DNA from: an uncultured Mucilaginibacter sp.
GTDB taxonomy: Bacteria > Bacteroidota > Bacteroidia > Sphingobacteriales > Sphingobacteriaceae
Reading direction: 5' to 3'
Length of the DNA stretch: 17,380 nucleotides
Assembly: GCF_946481715.1 (NCBI RefSeq)
Contig: NZ_CAMLOV010000123.1
Location: 1 to 17,380 of the forward strand
A model generated the notes under the pieces. It worked only from the letters and a program-made list of their open reading frames with translations, searched no databases and was not told the DNA's origin. This document shows positions 9,118 to 16,127 of this stretch, piece after piece (position 1 is the first letter of the stretch; each line of letters begins with the position of its first letter). The position numbers were made by a program, and so were the translations under genes.

Positions 9118-10302
9118 ATGTTCCCAACCATCGGCGACCTAATTTACCACCTCTTCCACGTCAGGTTTTCGTTCCCTATCCAAACGCTCGGGTTGTTCAT
9201 TGTGCTCTCTTTTTTGCTTGCTTATGTAGTCTTTACTTCAGAATTTAAGCGGTACGAGGCAAATGGAAAAATACATGCATTTAAACGTAAAGTGCTGATA
9301 GGCAAGCTCGCCAGTGTGCTTGATGTTGCCGTTAATTTTATCCTGGGCTTTGCTTTCGGCTTTAAAGTTCTCGGCGCTGCATTCAACTATAGCAAGTTTC
9401 AAACCGACCCGAGAGAGTACTTATTGTCCTTACAGGGCAACCTCGCCATGGGTATATTGGTCGGCCTCGGTTTTGCCCTATGGATATACCTCGACCGTAA
9501 GCAGCAAACCCTCCCCCAACCAAGGGTAGTAGAGGAAACCCGCCACCCTTATCAGCTAATGGGGCTTATCGTTTTCAGTGTGGGTTTCTTTGGTTTTATA
9601 GGAGCCAAACTATTTGATACTGTGGAACATATCGACAAGTTTTGGCAAGACCCGTGGGGCGTGCTATTCTCTGTGAATGGTTTTGCCTACTATGGCGGGC
9701 TGATATTTGGCGCGCTCACTTACCTATATATTGGCTACCGTCATAGCATGAAACAAGTGCATTTGGCAGATATTGGCTCGCCCGGTATGATGCTGGCCTA
9801 CGGTATCGGCCGTATAGGTTGCCAGCTGTCCGGCGATGGCGACTGGGGGATCATCAACAGGCATCCTAAGCCAAACTGGCTCGGCTGGCTACCAGATTGG
9901 GCATGGGGCTTTAAATACCCGCATAATTCTATCAACGCAGGGATAAGCATCCCGGGCTGCAGCGGCAATTATTGCAGCCAGTTGCCAATAGGCGTGTATC
10001 CCACCCCACTTTATGAAATAGTGCTGTGTATCAGCATGTTTTGGTTGATGTGGGCATTCCGCAAAAAGATAAAAATACCGGGGTTGATGTTCTCCATCTA
10101 TCTTATTTTAAACGGTGGCGAAAGGTTTTTAATAGAACATATCCGGATGAATTTTTATTACAAGTTTTTAGGGTTTACTTTTACACAGGCAGAACTGATA
10201 GGTGCGCTAATGCTATTAGGCGGATTGGCTGGGTTAACCATCATCGTTTACAAGCATTACCTATTGCCCCACCAGTCTGCACAAACCAATTCCCCCTCAT
10301 GA
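9118..10302 (+). CDS. lgt: Lgt-family (prolipoprotein diacylglyceryl transferase-like) membrane protein, divergent
   Basis: Lgt transfers diacylglyceryl from phosphatidylglycerol to the lipobox Cys of prolipoproteins in the inner membrane. The ATG at 9118 is chosen. An open frame runs back to 8950, but that TTG lies within the preceding terminator and its translation is not membrane-like. The 394-residue protein has several hydrophobic segments and Lgt landmarks: YYGGLIFG (about 191-198), GRIGCQ with Arg232, PTPLYE (295-300) and GGERFLIEH with Arg336. It is longer than typical Lgt of about 260-300 residues, with extra sequence near the N terminus and between about 240 and 290 (NWLGWLPDWAWGFKYP and a Cys-containing GCSGNYC stretch). 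The position of E. coli His103 in HGGLIG is Tyr192 here, and the Asn after GRxG is Cys235. It may therefore be a paralogue rather than the housekeeping enzyme. Its stop overlaps the next start (ATGA). Confidence 0.75.
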   Translation: MFPTIGDLIYHLFHVRFSFPIQTLGLFIVLSFLLAYVVFTSEFKRYEANGKIHAFKRKVLIGKLASVLDVAVNFILGFAFGFKVLGAAFNYSKFQTDPREYLLSLQGNLAMGILVGLGFALWIYLDRKQQTLPQPRVVEETRHPYQLMGLIVFSVGFFGFIGAKLFDTVEHIDKFWQDPWGVLFSVNGFAYYGGLIFGALTYLYIGYRHSMKQVHLADIGSPGMMLAYGIGRIGCQLSGDGDWGIINRHPKPNWLGWLPDWAWGFKYPHNSINAGISIPGCSGNYCSQLPIGVYPTPLYEIVLCISMFWLMWAFRKKIKIPGLMFSIYLILNGGERFLIEHIRMNFYYKFLGFTFTQAELIGALMLLGGLAGLTIIVYKHYLLPHQSAQTNSPS

Positions 10303-11477
10303 AAGCGCTTTCATTATTATACCTATTTATTTGCTGCACAGCATGTTACAGCATTGCACAAACCAAGCCAGTAAACCTTACCGACATTAAATTCACTGTA
10401 ACACAAGCGCCGGAGTGGTCGGCTTTGCTAAAACGGGATAAAGGTTGGTTTGGCGGAGATGGCATTTACACCATACCCCTAAATGGTGCGGAAGGCAAAT
10501 ATGCCGCAGGGAAGGATAAGATATTGTTCATCTTTAGCGACAGCATGATTGGCGAGATAAAGAACAATACAATGGCGCCGGGGTATAAAATGATCCATAA
10601 TTCGGTAGCTATACTTGATGGAAATAAGCCGGTGGCTGATAAGATGAAATTTTATTGGGATGCCGATGCCAATGGCAATGCGGAACCCATCTTCGTCCCC
10701 AAAACGCCAAAAACAGACAGCGCTGATTATTACTGGCTTGGCGATGGCTTTGTAAATCAGGCTAATAGGGCTACGTACATCTTTGGATACAGAGTGCGTA
10801 ATGTTGGTAGCGGGCCGTTTGGTTTCAGAGAGGTGGGTAATACGCTCATTAAAATTCCGGTCGGCAGCAAACCGCCATACAATGATCTCAAACAAATGGA
10901 CACCCCCCTTTATTTGACAGACGGTAAGGACGACATTGGTTCTTTTGGCGCAGGAGTTTACGTAAATACCAAAGCCGCCGGGGCACCCAAACCCGACGGT
11001 TATATTTATACTTACGGCGTGCGCGGCATGGTGAAAAACCTATTGGTTGCCCGCGTTCAACCCAAAGATTTTGAAAATTTTAGCAAATGGACGTATTGGG
11101 ATGGCAATGCCTGGGTAAGTGATATAAACAAAGCGGCTAATGTAACCGACGGCGTATCTAACGAGTTAAGTGTATCTACCCTTCCCGATGGGCGTTACGC
11201 ACTTGTTTTTCAGCAGGGTGGCATGAGTACCACGGTGGGAATGCGTATTGGTGCAAGCCCGGCTGGCCCGTTTGGCCCGGTTATTAAGCTATGGGACAGT
11301 AAAGCTGACCTGGTGGAAAAAACCTTCGTAGTATATAATGCCAAAGCGCACCCAAGTTTGTCAAAACCAGGTGAGTTGATCATTAGCTATAATATCAATT
11401 CCCTCGAATTTATAAAAGACCTTAATGTACATCCAAACCTGTACCGGCCAAGATTTATCAGGGTAAAATTCCAATAG
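10299..11477 (+). CDS. Secreted DUF5005/DUF4185-like putative beta-propeller protein
   Basis: The function is unknown. The ATG at 10299 overlaps the lgt-like stop by 4 bp, pointing to translational coupling, and it opens a signal-like N terminus (LSLLYLFICCTACYSIAQ). A longer open frame starting at 10026 runs inside the lgt-like gene in another frame and is rejected. The 392-residue protein carries GWFGGDGIYTIPL (49-61) and LFIFSDSMIG (76-85). It then has repeated beta-rich blades with aromatic-glycine motifs (YYWLGDGF, YIFGYRV, YIYTYGVRG, YALVFQQGG, LIISYNIN). From memory this pattern resembles DUF5005 or DUF4185 proteins, which have a five-bladed propeller related in shape to GH43 and are found in Bacteroidetes carbohydrate loci. 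No sure catalytic triad could be assigned. The Cys residues in the signal do not form a proper lipobox. A role in binding or cleaving glycans is inference. Confidence 0.6.
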   Translation: MKALSLLYLFICCTACYSIAQTKPVNLTDIKFTVTQAPEWSALLKRDKGWFGGDGIYTIPLNGAEGKYAAGKDKILFIFSDSMIGEIKNNTMAPGYKMIHNSVAILDGNKPVADKMKFYWDADANGNAEPIFVPKTPKTDSADYYWLGDGFVNQANRATYIFGYRVRNVGSGPFGFREVGNTLIKIPVGSKPPYNDLKQMDTPLYLTDGKDDIGSFGAGVYVNTKAAGAPKPDGYIYTYGVRGMVKNLLVARVQPKDFENFSKWTYWDGNAWVSDINKAANVTDGVSNELSVSTLPDGRYALVFQQGGMSTTVGMRIGASPAGPFGPVIKLWDSKADLVEKTFVVYNAKAHPSLSKPGELIISYNINSLEFIKDLNVHPNLYRPRFIRVKFQ

Positions 11478-11542
11478 TATCATAAACAGATTGCAAGTAG
11501 GGTAACATAGTTTAACCCTGTTTCCGATAATTTCATAGATAA

Positions 11543-11573
11543 TTTGGTACTTTAAAAATAATACATATTTTAG
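11543..11573 (+). promoter_or_regulatory. Candidate promoter of the GDSL hydrolase gene
   Basis: TTTG (11543-11546, within TTTGGTACTT) and TATTTTAG (11566-11573) lie 19 bases apart. This fits the spacing of the Bacteroidetes -33/-7 promoter, with one mismatch in the -7 box. The same TTTGGTACTT string, less its last matching base, stands before the MFS gene. The operator-like palindrome begins at the end of this -7 box. Confidence 0.35.
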
Positions 11574-11589
11574 CTAAATCAATTTAGCT
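11572..11589. promoter_or_regulatory. Palindromic operator-like site upstream of the GDSL gene
   Basis: AGCTAAATCAATTTAGCT has 8-bp inverted arms around a central CA. It lies 25 bases before the ATG at 11615 and directly downstream of the candidate -7 box, where a bound repressor would block transcription. Its core TAAATCAATTTA matches 11 of 12 bases of the palindrome TAAATCGATTTA in front of the LacI-family gene. It could alternatively be a short mRNA hairpin. Confidence 0.5.
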
Positions 11590-11614
11590 TTTGCCATCAA
11601 TTAAATAGATTATT

Positions 11615-12277
11615 ATGAAGAAGGTCTTAATGTTTGCCATGGTTGTGGTTATGTGCAGCTTCCAAAGTAAAAAGTCCGTTAAAGTTGTGTTTTTCGGCGA
11701 TTCTATAACGGAATACGGCGTACGCCCAGATGGGTATATCACCCTTTTTCAGCAAAAACTAAAGGATAATAATAAAGCTGGTGATTATGAGGCAGCCGGT
11801 GCCGGCATAGGCGGCAATAAGATATATGACCTTTACCTACGTTACGAGGATGATGTACTCGCTAAAAACCCCGATGTGGTGGTGATATGGGTGGGGGTAA
11901 ATGATGTTTGGCATAAACGCCTCTTTGGTACCGGTACCGATTGGGATAAGTTTGGCAAGTTTTACACCGCGCTCATCAAAAAATTCCAGGCTAAGGGCAT
12001 TAAAGTCACAATTTGTACACCCGCTTCTGTTGGCGAAAAAACCGATTTCAGCAACGAACTGGATGGTGACCTGAACAAATATTCGCAAATCATCCGCGAC
12101 CTTGCTGCGCAAAACAACTGCGGGCTGATAGATTTTCGTAAGATATTCCACGAATACGGTTTGAAAAATAACCCGCAGAACCTGGATAAGGGAATTCTTA
12201 CCGGCGATGGTGTGCACCTGAATGCGGAGGGCAACAAACAAGTGGCCGATATTATGTATCAGGCATTGGTTAAATAA
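11615..12277 (+). CDS. Exported SGNH/GDSL-family esterase or lipase-like hydrolase
   Basis: This is an SGNH-fold hydrolase of 220 residues, the usual size for a single-domain member. The four signature blocks are present: FFGDSIT with nucleophile Ser30 (block I), AGAGIGGNK with the oxyanion Gly (block II), VGVND with Asn96 (block III), and DGVHL with Asp198 and His201 (block V). The enzyme is therefore expected to be active. A hydrophobic N terminus (VLMFAMVVVMCSF) suggests export; Cys14 is preceded by Met and is a poor lipobox. Neighbouring glycan genes make carbohydrate-ester deacetylation a reasonable guess, but family members also cleave lipids and other esters. The gene appears to be a single-gene unit with a candidate promoter and operator upstream and a strong terminator 28 bases after its stop. 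The operator core links it to the LacI-family gene at 16128. Confidence 0.9.
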   Translation: MKKVLMFAMVVVMCSFQSKKSVKVVFFGDSITEYGVRPDGYITLFQQKLKDNNKAGDYEAAGAGIGGNKIYDLYLRYEDDVLAKNPDVVVIWVGVNDVWHKRLFGTGTDWDKFGKFYTALIKKFQAKGIKVTICTPASVGEKTDFSNELDGDLNKYSQIIRDLAAQNNCGLIDFRKIFHEYGLKNNPQNLDKGILTGDGVHLNAEGNKQVADIMYQALVK

Positions 12278-12305
12278 GGTTTTGGTCCTGGTTTATATTT
12301 GGTTT

Positions 12306-12333
12306 AAAGGGGGCGGTGACGCCTCCTTTTTTT
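12306..12333 (+). terminator. Rho-independent terminator of the GDSL hydrolase gene
   Basis: AAAGGGGGCG pairs with CGCCTCCTTT (10 bp, one G-T wobble) around a GTGA tetraloop. The right arm runs into an unbroken run of seven T. It is a textbook terminator and separates the GDSL gene from the GH92 gene. Confidence 0.9.
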
Positions 12334-12342
12334 AACAAAACT

Positions 12343-12363
12343 GGCTGATAATTTACCTCAGCC
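12343..12363. repeat. Inverted repeat in the GH92 leader
   Basis: GGCTGA (12343-12348) and TCAGCC (12358-12363) form 6-bp inverted arms around nine AT-rich bases, TAATTTACC. The site lies 17 bases before the chosen GH92 start. It could be an operator overlapping the promoter or a leader hairpin; no T-run follows, so it is not a terminator. TAATTTAC also occurs in the MFS promoter region. Confidence 0.4.
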
Positions 12364-12380
12364 GCTAATTGCACCCACAA

Positions 12381-14663
12381 ATGAAGAAAATGCTGCCTAC
12401 CTGCGCTGCTTTGGCCTTATCTGTTAACATACTTTTGGCACAAGCTCCCAACCTGGTTAAATATGTAAACACCCGGCAGGGTACCAATACCAAATACGAA
12501 TTTTCGTACGGCAATACTTATCCGGCAACATCTTTACCCTTTGGCATGAATACCTGGACACCCCAAACCGGCAAAAATGGCGACGGCTGGAAATACCAGT
12601 ATTTTGAAAAAAAAATCCGCGGCTTTCAGCAATCGCACCAATGCAGCAGCTGGGTGAACGATTATGCTGTTTTTTCGTTAATGCCCGTAACCGGCGACTT
12701 GGTGGTGAACGAAGATCAACGCGCCGCAGCCTTCAGTCACGATAATGAAATTGCACAACCCAGTTACTACAAAGTTAAGCTGGATAACAACACCAGCGCC
12801 GAGATGACGCCCACCGAACGTGGTGCACACCTCCGTTTTACGTTCCCTAAAGACGCAGGCTCGTATTTGGTACTGGATGGCTACACCAAAATGAGCATGG
12901 TAAATATAGACCCAAAAACAAGGACGATAACAGGCTATGTAAACAATTGCCGTTGGGCACCAAAGGAGTTTAAGAACTATTTCATCATTACGTTTGATAA
13001 ACCGTTTACCGCTTTTGGTACCTGGGAGAATAAAAAGAATACCATAAAAGCTAATAACAATTCCGCCGAAGGCGATGGCATTGGCGCTTACATTAAATTT
13101 AAGGATGGAGAAACCGTGCAGGTAAAAGTGGCCTCATCTTACATCAGCCAAGATCAGGCTGCACTAACTTTACACACAGAATTGGGCAGTTATAAATCAT
13201 TTAACGATACCCGTAAAGCTGCTGATAAGGTTTGGAACACCCTGCTTGGCCGCATGGCAGTAGAGGGCGGCACCGAAGAAGAAAAGGCAACATTTTATTC
13301 TTGCATGTACCACGCCAACTTGTTTTCGCACCAGTTTTTTGAATACGGTAAGGATGGCAAACCCTATTATTACAGCCCTTATGATGGCAAGATACATGAT
13401 GGGTATATGTATACTGACAACGGTTTTTGGGATACATTCCGCGCCCAATTTCCGCTGAATACTATTCTGCATCAAAAAATGGAAGGGCAATTGGTGCAGG
13501 CACTTTTAGATGCTGAAAAACAATGCGGCTGGCTGCCAGCCTGGTCATTCCCGGCAGAAACAGGCGGCATGCTGGGTAACCACTCCATATCGTTATTAGC
13601 AGATGCCTGGATGAAGGGTATCCATTCCTTCGACCCAAAGCAAGCTTTAGAGGCATATTACCACGAGGCAACGAACAAAGGTCCGTGGGGCAGCGCTAAC
13701 GGCCGCCCCGGTTGGAAAGAATATTTCACCAATGGTTATGTGCCTTACTCTAAACAAACCGAAGGCTCCACCGCCTGGACGTTGGAGTTTGCTTACGATG
13801 ATTTTTGCGCCTACCAACTGGCAAAGGCTACAGGTAATAAGTACTACGAGGACGTTTTTGCCCGGCAGATGTATAACTATAAAAACCTGTTCGACCCGAA
13901 AACGCGCTTTATGCGTGCCAGGGATACAAAAGGTAACTGGATAGAACCCTTCGACCCCTTGGATTGGGGTGGCCCTTACACCGAGGGCAATGCCTGGCAT
14001 TGGACCTGGTCGGTTTTTCATGATACGCAAGGGCTGATCAATTTAATGGACGGCGATAAAAATTTTACCGCAAAAATGGATTCAGTGTTTACCGAACCCG
14101 GCACCATTAAAGTGGGCGGCTACGGCCAGGTTATCCACGAGATGACGGAAATGGCCGAATTTAAAATGGGGCAGTTTGCGCAAGGGAACGAACCTATGCA
14201 CCACATGCTGTATTTGTACAATTACGCCGGGCAGCCATGGAAAGCCCAGCGGCGCCTGCGCGACGTGATGGATAAAATGTACAACGCTACAGAAAACGGT
14301 TACCCAGGTGATGAAGACGAAGGGCAGATGTCGTCGTGGTTTGTGCTGAGCGCAGCAGGTTTTTATAGCGTTTGCCCGGGTACAGATCAATACGTTTTCG
14401 GTAGCCCGCTATTTAAAAAAATGACTATTGCGCTGGAGAATGGCAATAAATTCATCGTCGATGCCAATAACAACAGCAAAACCAATGTGTATATCCAATC
14501 GGCAACCCTGAATGGCAAGCCCTATACCCACAATTTTATAACGCAGGCCGATATTATGAATGGTGGTGTACTGCACCTCGAAATGGGGGATAAGCCGAAT
14601 TTAACAAGGGGCCTTGCTGTGGGAGACAAGCCGTTTTCGTTATCGAAAGCAACTCAGCCATAG
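12381..14663 (+). CDS. Secreted GH92 alpha-mannosidase
   Basis: GH92 enzymes are calcium-dependent inverting exo-alpha-mannosidases that remove terminal mannose from N-glycans and mannans. The ATG at 12381 is chosen over an in-frame TTG at 12369, because it gives a normal signal peptide (MKKMLPTCAALALSVNILLA, then QAPNL). The 760-residue length fits the family. Visible hallmarks are VNTRQGTNTKYEFSYGNTYP near the N terminus, LPFGMNTWTPQTG, RGFQQSHQCSSWVNDY, the GNEPMHHMLYLYNYAG block with Glu604, and GDEDEGQMSSWFVLSAAGFY with Asp644 and Asp646. In studied GH92 enzymes the Glu of GNEP is the catalytic acid and an Asp of the second block provides the base, so the active site looks complete. With no lipobox it should be periplasmic. 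The linkage (1,2, 1,3, 1,4 or 1,6) cannot be read with confidence. The transporter gene follows after 105 bases. Confidence 0.95.
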   Translation: MKKMLPTCAALALSVNILLAQAPNLVKYVNTRQGTNTKYEFSYGNTYPATSLPFGMNTWTPQTGKNGDGWKYQYFEKKIRGFQQSHQCSSWVNDYAVFSLMPVTGDLVVNEDQRAAAFSHDNEIAQPSYYKVKLDNNTSAEMTPTERGAHLRFTFPKDAGSYLVLDGYTKMSMVNIDPKTRTITGYVNNCRWAPKEFKNYFIITFDKPFTAFGTWENKKNTIKANNNSAEGDGIGAYIKFKDGETVQVKVASSYISQDQAALTLHTELGSYKSFNDTRKAADKVWNTLLGRMAVEGGTEEEKATFYSCMYHANLFSHQFFEYGKDGKPYYYSPYDGKIHDGYMYTDNGFWDTFRAQFPLNTILHQKMEGQLVQALLDAEKQCGWLPAWSFPAETGGMLGNHSISLLADAWMKGIHSFDPKQALEAYYHEATNKGPWGSANGRPGWKEYFTNGYVPYSKQTEGSTAWTLEFAYDDFCAYQLAKATGNKYYEDVFARQMYNYKNLFDPKTRFMRARDTKGNWIEPFDPLDWGGPYTEGNAWHWTWSVFHDTQGLINLMDGDKNFTAKMDSVFTEPGTIKVGGYGQVIHEMTEMAEFKMGQFAQGNEPMHHMLYLYNYAGQPWKAQRRLRDVMDKMYNATENGYPGDEDEGQMSSWFVLSAAGFYSVCPGTDQYVFGSPLFKKMTIALENGNKFIVDANNNSKTNVYIQSATLNGKPYTHNFITQADIMNGGVLHLEMGDKPNLTRGLAVGDKPFSLSKATQP

Positions 14664-14702
14664 GAGCTAATACATGGTCTCCGTAGTAAAAGTTGATGCG
14701 GT

Positions 14703-14742
14703 TTTGGTACTTGCAAACATTTGAGTTAATTTACAGTACCAA
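14703..14742 (+). promoter_or_regulatory. Candidate promoter with inverted repeat before the sugar transporter gene
   Basis: TTGGTACT (14704-14711) is repeated exactly inverted as AGTACCAA (14735-14742), 23 bases apart. TTTG (14703-14706) and TAATTTAC (14727-14734) lie 20 bases apart and could be -33 and -7 elements. In that case the right arm sits just past the -7 box. TTTGGTACTT is shared with the GDSL promoter region. The arrangement suggests a regulated promoter for the transporter that is separate from GH92 transcription. Confidence 0.4.
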
Positions 14743-14768
14743 TATAACCCAATTAAAACTTTCAACGG

Positions 14769-15992
14769 ATGGACGCTAAACCCAAGTTTACCGAACGGAA
14801 ATACCTTTTAGTGCTGTTATTTGTAACCTCCCTTTTTTTGATGTGGGGCATATCGATGACCTTGGGGGATGTACTAAACCGGCATTTTCAAAACGTGCTG
14901 CATGTAACTAAGGCCCGGTCGGCTTATGTGCAGTTTTCCATCTTCGGTGCCTATTTTGTTATGGGAATACCCGCGGGGCTTTTCATGAAGCGGTTCGGCT
15001 ATAAAAACGGTGTACTGCTTGGGTTGTTACTGTATTCGGCCGGGGCATTTTTGTTTATACCAGCGGCAGACGCACAATCTTTTACATTTTTTAGGGTAGC
15101 CTTATTCATCCTCGCATGCGGTATGGCAACGCTGGAGGCGGTTGCGCACCCCTTTGTAGCGTCCCTGGGCGATCAGCGTACCAGCGATCAGCGTATAAAT
15201 TTTGCGCAGGCATTTAACGGCGTTGGGGGCATCATTGGCCCCATTATTGGCAGTTCGGTTATTTTTGCTGGTGAGCAGGATCTTGTATCGGTAAAACACC
15301 TTTACATTGTTATCGGGGCAGTTATAGCCGCAATTGCCATTACTTTTGCCTTTGTAAAAGTGCCGCCACTTACCGATCCGCACGCCGTGGCTATTGATTC
15401 TTATTCCACCGTAGAAGTGGCGCATGCCGATAAAAAATTATTCCAGCATAAGCATTTTGTTTTTGCAGTGATTGCGCAGCTTTTTAATGTTGCGGCACAG
15501 GGCGGTACATGGGCGTTCTTTATCAATTACGGGCACGAGGTGATGCATTTTAGCGATGCTACGGCCAGCAATTTTTTCTCGTTGAGTATGGTGATGATGA
15601 TGATCGGCCGATTCGCAGGCACATACCTGATGCGTTTTATTGCACCCAATAAGTTATTAGCGGCGTTTGCGCTGGGTAATATTCTAATGTGCGTTATTGT
15701 GGCGCAGGGTTTTGGCTGGGTATCATTTGTGGCGCTGTTATTCATCAATTTCTTCTTCAGCATTATGTTCCCTACCATATTTAGCCTGGGGTTGAAAAAT
15801 ATGGGGAAACAAACCCAGCAAGCTTCCTCGTTTATTGTGATGGGCGTTGTTGGGGGTGGTTTATTCCCGTTGGTAATGGGCTTAATTGCAAACCATAGTG
15901 TAGCACAAGCTTACTACCTGCCTATAATTTGCTATGTGGTTATCTTCCTTTTTGGTTTTAATTATCGGCGCTTAAATAAAAACCCTGTTTAA
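14769..15992 (+). CDS. FHS-family (FucP-like) sugar:proton symporter, MFS
   Basis: This is an inner-membrane major-facilitator sugar transporter of the fucose/hexose-proton symporter (FHS) group, which also contains L-fucose, glucose/galactose and mannose carriers in Bacteroidetes. The 407-residue protein is hydrophobic throughout, with the usual central loop (about residues 200-225, charged, with HADKKLFQHKH). The first helix motif LFLMWGISMTLGDVLNRHF includes Asp34, and ATLEAVAHPFVASLGD includes Glu123. By alignment from memory these correspond to the two acidic residues important for proton coupling in E. coli FucP. The ATG at 14769 gives the normal N terminus (MDAKPKFTERKYLLVLLF). Its place just after GH92 suggests uptake of mannose or a related hexose freed in the periplasm; that is inference. 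The name FucP is not given because the substrate is unproven. Confidence 0.9.
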   Translation: MDAKPKFTERKYLLVLLFVTSLFLMWGISMTLGDVLNRHFQNVLHVTKARSAYVQFSIFGAYFVMGIPAGLFMKRFGYKNGVLLGLLLYSAGAFLFIPAADAQSFTFFRVALFILACGMATLEAVAHPFVASLGDQRTSDQRINFAQAFNGVGGIIGPIIGSSVIFAGEQDLVSVKHLYIVIGAVIAAIAITFAFVKVPPLTDPHAVAIDSYSTVEVAHADKKLFQHKHFVFAVIAQLFNVAAQGGTWAFFINYGHEVMHFSDATASNFFSLSMVMMMIGRFAGTYLMRFIAPNKLLAAFALGNILMCVIVAQGFGWVSFVALLFINFFFSIMFPTIFSLGLKNMGKQTQQASSFIVMGVVGGGLFPLVMGLIANHSVAQAYYLPIICYVVIFLFGFNYRRLNKNPV

Positions 15993-16050
15993 GGATAATT
16001 TTATGCCAAAATAATATTAGGACACTTCGGTTTTATTGGAAATCTTTACA

Positions 16051-16064
16051 ATAAATCGATTTAT
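16051..16064. promoter_or_regulatory. Perfect LacI-type palindromic operator upstream of the regulator gene
   Basis: ATAAATCGATTTAT is a perfect 14-bp palindrome with a central CG, the general form of LacI/GalR-family operators, in which the hinge helices insert at the central CG step. It lies 64 bases before the GTG start and about 37 bases before the candidate -7 box. Its core recurs upstream of the GDSL gene with one difference. Autoregulation is inferred. Confidence 0.55.
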
Positions 16065-16101
16065 CAGTTAATTCTGCCTATCCTTGTTTGTGATATTATT
16101 T

Positions 16102-16109
16102 TATATTTG
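16102..16109 (+). promoter_or_regulatory. Candidate -7 promoter box of the LacI-family gene
   Basis: TATATTTG matches the Bacteroidetes -7 consensus TAnnTTTG exactly and lies 18 bases before the GTG start, which leaves a very short leader. No TTG stands at the expected -33 spacing, so the promoter may be weak or activator-dependent. Confidence 0.4.
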
Positions 16110-16127
16110 GATTCATTAATGTAGCAC

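Noticed and set aside
10026..10298. Upstream extension of the DUF5005-like gene overlapping the lgt-like gene
   Set aside because: It lies in another frame of a well-supported gene and would mask the signal peptide starting at 10299.
11499..11519. AGGGT...ACCCT hairpin after the DUF5005-like gene
   Set aside because: The stem has only five solid pairs and no T-run follows, so it is too weak to call a terminator.
12294..12301. TATATTTG match to the -7 promoter consensus
   Set aside because: It lies five bases before a strong terminator, so a transcript from it would end at once; probably a chance match.
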